Source: Cycas panzhihuaensis (Eukaryota; Cycadophyta). Taken from it: DNA of 64,000 nucleotides. Position numbers and translations under genes: made by a program. The notes under the pieces were generated by a model. The model ran no database searches, had not been told where the DNA came from, and saw nothing but the letters and a program-made list of their open reading frames with translations. The DNA lies in assembly GCA_023213395.1 (NCBI GenBank), contig CM041465.1, positions 44,089,741-44,153,740 of the forward strand, in the 5' to 3' direction. Below, one piece after another: positions 55,561-64,000 of this stretch. Each line of letters begins with the position of its first letter. Position 1 is the first letter of the stretch.

Positions 55561-55817
55561 AAAACCACAAAATTAACTATATGTAACTATGAGCATTCCG
55601 ATGCAGAATGCACAGAGAAAAAGTATGCAAATAAGTACCAATTCAACCAAACAAAGTATCATTTTCAACGGGATTTCATACCAAAGTGATGACTATACGA
55701 CAAGAACACATTCCAGGAGACACTCTAGCGAACATATTCAGGTTTTTCATACCCAAACCCTACCCATTCTTCTTGTGAGTACAAATATTGCTTCTTGCTT
55801 TTTCCGTTGTGTCCAAA

Positions 55818-56939
55818 ATGAGAATTGTAGGGTGCCAAAAGACTTATGTACCTAAATTAAAACAAGAATTTGAGAGTTTACCTATACCATTCAAACCAAG
55901 GGTTAAGCAAACAAGATGGGGAGAGTATATATTTTTTAGTCCACTCTATTGGGACCCAGAATTAATGGAAAATATTTTGTTGGAATTAGAGAAATATATC
56001 CAATGTATCAAAGTTGATGCAAACATTATCCATGAAATTGCAGGAATTCCTAAGCAAGGGGAGGTCCCCACATCTACTAAACGGTCAGAGGTGGACCGTG
56101 AAATATGGTTAAAAGAATATGGTAAAGAAAATGAACAAATCCTCTCAGGTGGGATACGAGTGGCTGACATCAAGGAGGCGAAGTTGCAATGGGTGGCCAA
56201 AGTTATCAACAGTCGGTTTTTATCTAAAAGGAAATACACATACATTCCAAGGGGTATGATGCCAATATTACCTAGTATTCATGACGAAGTACGGCTCAAT
56301 TGGTCAAAACTTTTGGCACTAAATATGACACAACAGATTAATGAGATATTAACACACCCCTTTAAGCATCCTTCTTTCTTACTAGCAATATTACTTCACC
56401 AATGTCCAAGGTACAATGTCCCCAAATTCCAGTTCATTCACATGATCCATTGATCAAACAATGAGTGCATGCCTTTTCGGAATCTACTCAAGATATGGAG
56501 GTGAAAAGGAGAGTCAAAAAGATCATGACAATAATTCTGAAGTGGCTACAACAAAACCTGGTGAATCCATTCCACACCGCTCCAAGCAAGGTATGAAAAA
56601 GAGCACCAAGAGGAGGCGAGATGAAGAATAGGAAGAAATTGAGACTGAACCCTCACTAGAGGAGTGGAAGGAGTTCCCTCCTACAATGGAAATGGGAGAA
56701 ACATCCTCCCAAATAGAAGGAAATGGCAACAAATTCCTCGTATGATTGAGGAGCTAGAAGTAAGGCATAAAGCAAAGATTGTTGCCCTACATGAGAAGAT
56801 AAAGGAGAAAGATGCCATTATAGCTACCCTCACCCAAATTAATAGACAAACGAGGCACAAGCAGATCCAAGGCAACAGGAATAGCCTTAAGATAGAGTGG
56901 GGAAAGAAAACAAATCAATTTTTTGAAATTTTGAAGTGA
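55818..56939 (+). pseudogene. Extra ORF downstream of integrase in G2
   Basis: The ATG at 55818 opens MRIVGCQKTYVPKLKQEF. The frame stays open to 56453, with TRWGEYIFFSPLYWDPELM, SGGIRVADIKEAKLQWVAKV, NSRFLSKRKYTYIPRG and HPFKHPSFLLAILLHQCP. After a frameshift (about 56409) it continues KQ, stop, VHAF and KRRVKKIMTIILKWLQQNL. Then come a basic then acidic stretch and a coiled coil, KAKIVALHEKIKEKDAIIATL, to a TGA at 56937. Collinear with the G copy; length about 370 codons. Function unknown; a Transposase_32-like fold is my inference. Confidence 0.75.
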
Positions 56940-56952
56940 GCAAGGATGCTCA
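56937..56952 (+). promoter_or_regulatory. Conserved hairpin at the end of G2
   Basis: TGAGCA-AGGA-TGCTCA. The stop codon of the extra ORF (56937-56939) is its first three bases. Same motif as in G and at 26565. Confidence 0.6.
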
Positions 56953-56977
56953 GCGCTTTTTGTTGACCTAGGATAAA

Positions 56978-57383
56978 TGTTGTGGTGATTTGCATGTTGG
57001 AACTAAAGGATGCAGCCTTCTCTTATAGTTGGCTTGGGAAGTAATTAAAGAAGATAGGTCGATTATGGTCGAGCAAGCGAGGACTTCATGAAAAATCTCA
57101 CTTTCTCAACTTTAGTAAAGGCACCCAGTCCTGACGAAGGAGGAGAACACGTTCTTGCCTATGTGGAAATGGCCCCAGATCCATAGGAGAGTCATGAACC
57201 TGCCCAGTCGTGGAAGAGGGAATCACGCGGGTTGCCTGGCAGCTTTCCTACATGTAGAGAGAAACTGTGAATGCCATCACAGTATTGGACATTCGAATTA
57301 GTACTAACCCAAAGGACAATGAAAACTAAAGAAGCAAGATACAAAAAGAAAACCCTACGTGGGCTTGAGAAGAGTGCGTAGAG
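56978..57383 (+). other. Unassigned stretch, possible 3' LTR start of G2
   Basis: Starts TGTTGTGGTGATTT, close to the G2 LTR start TGTTGGGGTTATTT, but differs afterwards. It has a more even base composition than its surroundings. No gene is recognised. The LARD-like element begins at 57384. Confidence 0.35.
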
Positions 57384-57749
57384 TGTTGGAATAATGTACA
57401 TTCCCATTTACATGTCCATTTAAGTTCATTTCATGTTATTGGAATAATTGCTCACATGGAATATTCTAGATGAGAATATTCTAGTGAGAGAAGATTCCTA
57501 GTCAAAGTTCTAGAAGTCAAAGATGCTCAACTATTAATTAGTTAGTTTGAGCACACCAAAAATCATGGGAGTGGTTGAACCAACTCCTATGTTTAGACAT
57601 AGTGTAAAACTATAAATATGTATTTGTACCTTGCATATTTCTGAATGAGATTTGGAGAGTTGTGAGCCATTGTCGTATTGTCATCTCTTGTGCACCTTTT
57701 CACATGTGCTTTATGACATGTCTCCTCCTCATATCCTCTCATTCCAACA
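57384..57749 (+). repeat. First LTR of the LARD-like element
   Basis: 366 bp, TGTTGGAATAATG to CATTCCAACA. A TATA-like TATAAATATG lies at 57611-57620. Intact, with ends matching TG and CA. Confidence 0.92.
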
Positions 57750-57761
57750 TGGTATCAGAGC
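57750..57761 (+). promoter_or_regulatory. Primer-binding site of the LARD-like element
   Basis: TGGTATCAGAGC directly after the first LTR; exact methionine type. Confidence 0.92.
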
Positions 57762-58092
57762 TTAGGTTTTTGACACTTGTGTTCAGCCATGTGTGACTCT
57801 GATTTCTGCCATGTCAGTACTAAGTTCTGTCTTAAGAAGAATCTGCCCTCCTTTTCTTACAATTGTGAGGCTACTGAATTGTTATTCTAAGATATTTTAT
57901 GCTTCTGTCCTGTCAGACACCACATTTATCTCTTTAGAGCCACACTTATGTAGCTTACTCACTTGCTAGAGCCATGAGAAAAAATGGTAGTCATTGAAAG
58001 GGGCGCCTGTGAGGAGGAGACACCACTGTCACTGCCTGACAACCTGTTGCCATTTCACCCTACTTATTTTCTATTCATCGCAAAGGATTAAC
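57762..58092 (+). other. Leader region present only in the first copy
   Basis: No gene or repeat was recognised. This leader part is absent from the second copy, which starts at the GC-rich island. Confidence 0.6.
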
Positions 58093-58119
58093 ACTTGCCT
58101 TCAGACATCCTTTGTTTGA

Positions 58120-58445
58120 ACGTGTATTGCGGAGCCGCCAGTCGCAGGCCTGAGCAGCCAGCCGCAGTCGAGTCACCAGCCATCGTCGCCCGCCGCTGGA
58201 AGCTTCCGCCGCCACCTGCTATGAGGGAGCCGCGCCCCGCCGCAGGAAGCTTCCGCCCTTGCTCGCAGGAGCCGCCGCCGCTCTTCGGGAGCCGTCGCCG
58301 CGTCCACGCCGCCGCCGCCACCACGGGAGCCGCCGCCATCTAGCGGATTCGAGCCACAGCCGGCCGTCAACCGGGAGACGCCATCTGCACACCCACCGAG
58401 ACGGGAGCCGCCCCGTCAACGGAAAAATAATCGCCGGCCCGTCGC
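58120..58445 (+). other. GC-rich island in the LARD-like element
   Basis: GCC/CGC-rich stretch, in sharp contrast to the AT-rich remainder. One open frame (58095-58340) and overlapping minus-strand frames are products of composition (Ala, Pro and Arg only). No protein family is recognised. A shorter copy occurs at 61175-61385. Confidence 0.6.
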
Positions 58446-58642
58446 CATGCATTTTGCAAAGAAAATTGATACGAAGACATTTTTTTATAATGCTATGTTA
58501 TAACATTATGTTATTAACATAAGCATGTTTTCAAGAATATTCTTGTTTTGATAATAGGTACTTTTCTAATGTTTAAGTCTTATAAACCTTAAACATTCTT
58601 AATGGACTTTCAATAATCTTTTATTTATCAATAGTGGTCATT

Positions 58643-59368
58643 TTTAAGAGGATTTGATTTATTACCTTGAATTAATCCTCTTTAAATGTATTCTTTTCTT
58701 TATTTGACTTTTTGAATAATACCATTTTATCTATTGGAGCCATACTTGAGGATTTTTATTATTTATCCTCTTTCAAGTATATTTTGGCTTCATTTGATAA
58801 ATATCATAAGGGGATATTTTTAAGTTATATAGTTTTATATTTTATCCTCTTTAAAAGATATTTTTTTGGCGGCAAAACAAGTACCTTAAGAGGCTATTAA
58901 TCCTCTTTATAAGATACATATTGGTGGCTTAAAAGAATACTTTTGGCAAGCATATTAAGAGGATTTCTTCAAGTAATTTATCCTCTTTAAAAAGGCTATT
59001 ATTGGTGGCATACAGATGCTTTAAGAGGATTATTAAGGTGGTTTATCATCTTCTTATAAAAGCATCTTTTGGTGACATAAAAGAGCACTTTGGGCGACAC
59101 ATATAAAGGCATGATATCTTAAGAAGATTTTAAGCTTTTAAGCTTAATATTTTGTCTTGTTTTAAAGATAATTATTGGCTTCATTAAGGACTACTTCAAA
59201 GTATTTTCTCATGTATCTAATCCTCATTAGAGTATATCTTTGACTCTATTTTAAGAGGATTCTTTAATGTACTATGAGAATATTTGTAAAAGGGAAATTT
59301 TAATGTACTTAGTCCTCTTTTTATAGCACTTTTAGAGGACCTTTTAATGTACTTATTCCCCTTTATTG
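58643..59368 (+). repeat. Array of hairpin units (AAGAGGAT ... ATCCTCTT), first copy
   Basis: About eight degenerate units of about 75-100 bases each pair a plus-strand AAGAGGAT (or GAGGAT) with a downstream ATCCTCTT, such as 58645-58654 with 58673-58684 and 58742-58753 with 58764-58780. Many units are followed by TTTTGGTGGC-like words. Not coding. Confidence 0.75.
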
Positions 59369-60265
59369 ATGTATTTAAAAGGTGTTTTCAACCTTTATTT
59401 GTACTCTTATTAAGTGTAATTCACCTTGCGGTCACTGAGTGATGTGGCACTCATACTTGCGGTGATTTAAAACACTTTCTCCTTAATTTCTTAATTACAG
59501 ACTTCTTAAAATGTCTGTGAATTACTAGCTAAAATTTGCTAGATTCACTAAGGCAAAATGAAAGTCCTATGTAATGTATCACCTTTTAGTCTTACAGAGA
59601 CCTATGGGAGTTGTTGAAGGAGAGAACAAGAAGCCTAATCAGACCCAACTAAAGGCAACATGGTGCGGCACAATACATCACAACATGGTGCCATACGGCA
59701 TGATATGACACGACATGACATGGAAAAACGGGAACCTGGAACACTAGCATTCATCAAATTTGCTAGTGGTTGATGAGTAGATTGCTCATCTTTATTTGCT
59801 TGCATATGATGCAGAATGACTCTTAATGATTAATTAGAGTCTTAATACTTGCTTACTCTTGGAAAATGTCAAGTTTCTTCATGTGCAGAAGTTGAAAGAG
59901 ACAAGTGAATTATGTTGTTGAATTGTAGAGTATCAACCTGCATGATACTTATCATACCCTTGTTTACCACAAACTCTTTCATTTGTGAGTTGGGTAGCCT
60001 ACTATTGTAGCTTATTGTGTAATGGTGATGATAGTTGCAGTGTTGTAGTGTTGATGAAAACACCTAACAATTCTATGAAACAACGATGTCTTGAAAATGA
60101 CAATAGTGCATAAAATCAAGCACGATATTGTATTCCAAGATTATGACATTTGGAGAAGCAGGACAATGAGCGTGTTTTCACGCATTGATGATCACAACTA
60201 GCATGTCTTTGCATGAGGATGATGAAATCCTCTTTGGAAGCTTTGTAAAGGCAACTGCAAAGGCA
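59369..60265 (+). other. Internal region of LARD-like copy 1, no gene
   Basis: AT-rich sequence with a short ACATGGTG/CGGCA/GACATGACA low-complexity run near 59660-59722. No coding homology was seen. Confidence 0.6.
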
Positions 60266-60512
60266 AATCAACGACAGGATGTGGATGACACTGAGTTCTA
60301 GTTGATCATAATCAACGACAGGATGTGCATTAACCACTTAGTTCTGGTTGAATCAATTCAACGACAGGATGTGGATGACACTTAGTTCTGGTTGATCCAA
60401 ATCAATGACAGGATGTGCATTGACCACTTGATTCTGGTTGATCTCTTGTAGTAGTTAAAGGCCGAATCAACGACAGGATGTGCATTGGCACCTAATTCTG
60501 GTTGATCTCTTG
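60266..60512 (+). repeat. 45-bp tandem repeats, first copy
   Basis: Five units with the core ATCAACGACAGGATGTG and end TTCTGGTTGATC, at 60272, 60316, 60362, 60406 and 60471. Spacing is 44, 46, 44 and 65. The start ATCAAC and end GTTGAT of a unit are complementary, so each can fold back. Confidence 0.85.
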
Positions 60513-60814
60513 ATGTGGATAGCTTATTCCACCAAGACGGTATGCAAAGCAGCAGTCACAGCATTCGAAAGCCATTTTGGGCTTAATTGACTTCTTTTGA
60601 CTTCTTCAATTGTTCTACTACAACAAGATGCCTTCCAACTATCGAAGAATTGGAGTTCCATGACAGGTTCAAGCTTGTGGAAGATCACCATCATTCTATT
60701 CGACAGCATATGGAGCACGGCATGATTGAGTTAATGTATTGTCCCTCAAGTTGTATTCTCACTTGACTTAGGACAATGATGTTTTATAAGGAAATGAACT
60801 TAACATTATGGGGG

Positions 60815-61174
60815 TGTTGGAATAATGTACATTCCATTTACATGTCCATTTAAGTTCATTTCATGTTATTGGAATAATTGCTCACATGGAATATTCTAGA
60901 TGAGAATATTCTAGTGAGAGAAGATTCCTAGTCAAAGTTCTAGAAGTCAAAGATGCTCAACTATTAATTAGTTAGTTTGAGCACACCAAAAATCATGGGA
61001 GTGGTTGAACCAACTCCTATGTTTAGACATAGTGTGAAACTATAAATATGTATTTGTACCTTGCATATTTCTGAATGAGATTTGGAGAGTTGTGAGCCAT
61101 TGTCGTATTGTCATCTCTTGTGCACCTTTTCACATGTGCTTTATGACATGTCTCCTCCTCATATCCTCTCATTC
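60815..61174 (+). repeat. Second LTR of the LARD-like element, 3' end lost
   Basis: Matches the first LTR to CTCTCATTC, but the final CAACA is replaced by GCCCGCTGTGAGGGAGCC. The LTR is therefore fused directly to the GC-rich island without a primer-binding site. Confidence 0.9.
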
Positions 61175-61581
61175 GCCCGCTGTGAGGGAGCCGCGCCGCC
61201 GCCGCAGGAAGCTTCCGCCCCTGCTCGCGGGAGCCACCGCCGCTCTTCGGGAGCCGCCGCCGCCACCACGGGAGCCGCCGCCATCTAGCGGATTCGAGCC
61301 ACAGCCGGCCGTCAACCGGGAGACGCCATCCGCACACCAGGGGCAGGAGCCCCGTCAACGGAAAAATAATCGCCGGCCCGTCGCCATGCATTTTGCAAAG
61401 AAAATTGATACGAAGACATTTTTTTATAATGCTATGTTATAACATTATGTTATTAACATAAGCATGTTTTCAAGAATATTCTTGTTTTGATAATAGGTAC
61501 TTTTCTAATGTTTAAGTCTTATAAACCTTAAACATTCTTAATGGACTTTCAATAATCTTTTATTTATCAATAGTGGTCATT

Positions 61582-62305
61582 TTTAAGAGGATTTGATTTA
61601 TTACCTTGAATTAATCCTCTTTAAATGTATTCTTTTCTTTATTTGACTTTTTGAAGAATACCATTTTATCTATTGGAGCCATACTTGAGGATTTTTATTA
61701 TTTATCCTCTTTCAAGTATATTTTGGCTTCATTTGATAAATATCATAAGGGGATATTTTTAAGTTATATAGTTTTATATTTTATCCTCTTTAAAAGATAT
61801 TTTTTGGCGGCAAAACAAGTACCTTAAGAGGCTATTAATCCTCTTTATAAGATACATATTGGTGGCTTAAAAGAATACTTTTGGCAAGCATATTAAGAGG
61901 ATTTCTTCAAGTAATTTATCCTCTTTAAAAAGGCTATTATTGGTGGCATACAGATGCTTTAAGAGGATTATTAAGGCGGTTTATCATCTTCTTATAAAAG
62001 CATCTTTTGGTGACATAAAAGAGCACTTTGGGCGACACATATAAAGGCATGATATCTTAAGAAGATTTTAAGCTTTTAAGCTTAATATTTTGCCTTGTTT
62101 TAAAGATAATTATTGGCTTCATTAAGGACTACTTCAAAGTATTTTCTCATGTATCTAATCCTCATTAGAGTATATCTTTGACTCTATTTTAAGAGGATTC
62201 TTTAATGTACTATGAGAATATTTGTAAAAGGGAAATTTTAATGTACTTAGTCCTCTTTTTATAGCACTTTTAGAGGACCTTTTAATGTACTTATTCCCCT
62301 TTATT
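61582..62305 (+). repeat. Array of hairpin units, second copy
   Basis: Same units as in 58643-59368 with few base changes, for example ATTTTTTTGG shortened to ATTTTTTGG in one spacer. Confidence 0.75.
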
Positions 62306-63202
62306 GATGTATTTAAAAGGTGTTTTCAACCTTTATTTGTACTCTTATTAAGTGTAATTCACCTTGCGGTCACTGAGTGATGTGGCACTCATACTTGCGG
62401 TGATTTAAAACACTTTCTCCTTAATTTCTTAATTACAGACTTCTTAAAATGTCTGTGAATTACTAGCTAAAATTTGCTAGATTCACTAAGGCAAAATGAA
62501 AGTCCTATGTAATGTATCACCTTTTAGTCTTACAGAGACCTATGGGAGTTGTTGAAGGAGAGAACAAGAAGCCTAATCAGACCCAATTAAAGGCAACATG
62601 GTGCGGCACAATACATCACAACATGGTGTCATACGGCATGATATGACACGACATGACATGGAAAAACGGGAACCTGGAACACTAGCATTCATCAAATTTG
62701 CTAGTGGTTGATGAGTAGATTGCTCATCTTTATTTGCTTGCATATGATGCAGAATGACTCTTAATGATTAATTAGAGTCTTAATACTTACTTACTCTTGG
62801 AAAATGTCAAGTCTCTTCATGTGCAGAAGTTGAAAGAGACAAGTGAATTATGTTGTTGAATTGTAGAGTATCAACCTGCATGATACTTATCATACCCTTG
62901 TAAACCACAAACTCTTTCATTTGTGAGTTGGGTAGCCTACTATTGTAGCTTATTGTGTAATGGTGATGATAGTTGCAGTGTTGTAGTGTTGATGAAAACA
63001 CCTAACAATTCTATGAACAACGATGTCTTGGAAAATGACAATAGTGCATAAAATCAAGCACGATATTGTATTCCAAGATTATGACATTTGGAGAAGCAGG
63101 ACAATGAGCGTGTTTTCACGCATTGATGATCACAACTAGCATGTACTGCATGAGGATGATGAAATCTTCTTTGGAAGTTTTGTAAAGGCAACTGCAAAGG
63201 CA

Positions 63203-63450
63203 AATCAACGACAGGATGTGGATGACACTGAGTTCTGGTTGATCATAATCAATGACAGGATGTGCATTAACCACTTAGTTCTGGTTGAATCAATTCAACG
63301 ACAGGATGTGGATGACACTTAGTTCTGGTTGATCCAAATCAATGACAGGATGTGCATTGACCACTTGATTCTGGTTGATCTCTTGTAGTAGTTAAAGGCC
63401 GAATCAACGACAGGATGTGCATTGGCACCTAATTCTGGTTGATCTCTTGA
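63203..63450 (+). repeat. 45-bp tandem repeats, second copy
   Basis: Same five-unit array as 60266-60512. One difference is GTTCTAGTTGAT (copy 1) versus GTTCTGGTTGAT here. Confidence 0.85.
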
Positions 63451-63755
63451 TGTGGATAGCTTATTCCACCAAGACGGTATGCAAAGCGGCGATCCTGACG
63501 TTCGAAAGCCATTTTGGGCTTAATTGACTTCTTTTGACTTCTTCAGTTGTTCTACTACAACAAGATGCCTTCCAACTATCGAAGAATTGGAGTTCCATGA
63601 CAGGTTCAAGCTTGTGGAAGATCACCATCATTCTATTCGACAGCATATGGAGCACGGCATGATTGAGTTAATGTATTGTCCCTCAAGTTGTATTCTCACT
63701 TGACTTAGGACAATGATGTTTTATGTAAGGAAATGAACTTAACATTATGGGGGGG

Positions 63756-64000
63756 TGTTGGAATAATGTACATTCCCATTTACATGTCCATTTAAGTTCA
63801 TTTCATGTTATTGGAATAATTGCTCACATGGAATATTCTAGATGAGAATATTCTAGTGAGAGAAGATTCCTAGTCAAAGTTCTAGAAGTCAAAGATGCTC
63901 AACTATTAATTAGTTAGTTTGAGCACACCAAAAATCATGGGAGTGGTTGAACCAACTCCTATGTTTAGACATAGTGTAAAACTATAAATATGTATTTGTA
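63756..64000 (+). repeat. Third LTR of the LARD-like element (cut by window end)
   Basis: Starts TGTTGGAATAATG after a purine tract ATTATGGGGGGG and matches the first LTR to the window edge. Confidence 0.92.

Larger units (their letters stand above)
40183..57000 (+). mobile_element. Tat-like Ty3/gypsy retrotransposon G2, body (split by SINE and D)
   Basis: Collinear with G but in plus orientation. It has leader, gag with four knuckles, protease, Gag-like module, RT, RNase H, integrase and the extra ORF. It is broken by a SINE at 40797-41096 and by copia element D at 43546-51192. The frame EVNP resumes as QSFQCNLLSLCN at 51198 once D is removed, as in G. It is older and more mutated than G. 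The 3' LTR start may lie at 56978 (TGTTGTGG) but resembles the 5' LTR for only about 14 bases, so its end is unclear. Confidence 0.85.
61175..63755 (+). repeat. Second internal copy of the LARD-like element
   Basis: Starts in the GC-rich island and runs closely parallel to 58216-60814, with few differences. Includes the hairpin array (about 61582-62305) and the 45-bp repeats (about 63203-63450). No open reading frame of note. Confidence 0.9.
57384..64000 (+). mobile_element. Tandem non-coding LTR (LARD-like) element, cut by window end
   Basis: Three LTR copies (57384-57749, 60815-61174, 63756-64000+) are separated by two similar internal regions of about 3.1 and 2.6 kb. It has an exact methionine-type primer-binding site after the first LTR (57750-57761) and purine tracts TATGGGGG before the second and third. 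No gag or pol homology was found in any frame, so it must use proteins in trans if it moves. The second internal copy lacks the first 0.46 kb, including the primer-binding site. Confidence 0.88.

Noticed and set aside
57192-57407. 71-codon minus-strand frame next to the LARD-like element
   Set aside because: It runs into the LTR and shows no motif.
58095-58522. Several overlapping open frames on both strands in the GC-rich island
   Set aside because: Ala/Pro/Arg-only products caused by GCC/CGC composition; no family motif, and similar frames appear on both strands.
59869-60063. 64-codon minus-strand frame repeated at 62807-63001
   Set aside because: Repetition reflects the duplicated LARD-like element; no conserved protein features.
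1-64000. Possible host gene exons, tRNA or rRNA genes
   Set aside because: None was seen. The only tRNA-like sequences are the primer-binding sites and the SINE promoter. Every frame with a recognisable domain belongs to a retrotransposon.

Overview
The window is intergenic DNA from a large-genome land plant. It is built almost entirely of nested LTR retrotransposons, with one SINE. No host gene, tRNA, rRNA or CRISPR array was found. Eight putative primer-binding sites can be placed. Those of C, D, F and the non-coding element are exact matches to the plant initiator-methionine tRNA type (TGGTATCAGAGC), and those of A and B are degenerate versions. Copia and Tat-like gypsy elements are mixed, LTRs are AT-rich and insertions lie inside insertions. 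A gymnosperm is a reasonable guess, but the sequence does not prove it. Letters A-L below are my own labels.

Left half (1-23257). The oldest layer is a minus-strand Ty1/copia element (H), now in three pieces: 433-1193, 12758-12837 and about 18036-19670. Its integrase reading frame continues across the gaps. It was cut by E (1-432, running off the left edge), by A (1194-12757, minus strand, LTRs at both ends) and by copia element C (12838-18035, TSD TTGAA). A itself received a solo LTR (1771-2345, TSD TTACT) and a full copia element B (2989-10849, TSD CTTTG). After H comes a decayed plus-strand gypsy fragment L (about 19680-21540), then about 1.7 kb without recognisable content.

Middle (23258-57383). 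F (23258-26516) is a short gypsy element that has lost RT, RNase H and most of integrase. Next is the tail and LTR of a Tat-like element, followed by another Tat-like protease/RT fragment (K). A Tat-like element G2 (plus strand, about 28715-57000) was then split three times. Its 5' LTR was hit by G (29013-39567, minus strand, same superfamily, TSD GACAC). Its gag was hit by a SINE (40797-41096, 16-bp TSD). Its pol was hit by copia element D (43546-51192, TSD AACCC). G and G2 share an unusual coding plan: Gag with four zinc knuckles, protease, a second Gag-like module, RT, RNase H, integrase, and an extra downstream ORF with a coiled-coil tail.

Right end (57384-64000). A non-coding LTR element (LARD-like) occurs as LTR-internal-LTR-internal-LTR and runs off the right edge. 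Its internal region holds two kinds of hairpin-forming repeats and a GC-rich island. The middle LTR has lost its last bases and is fused directly to the GC-rich island, so the second copy lacks a primer-binding site.

All coding regions carry stops or frameshifts. Nothing here looks able to transpose alone, although G, C and D are close to complete. The most unusual material is the extra Gag-like module and the extra ORF of G/G2, and the hairpin arrays of the non-coding element.
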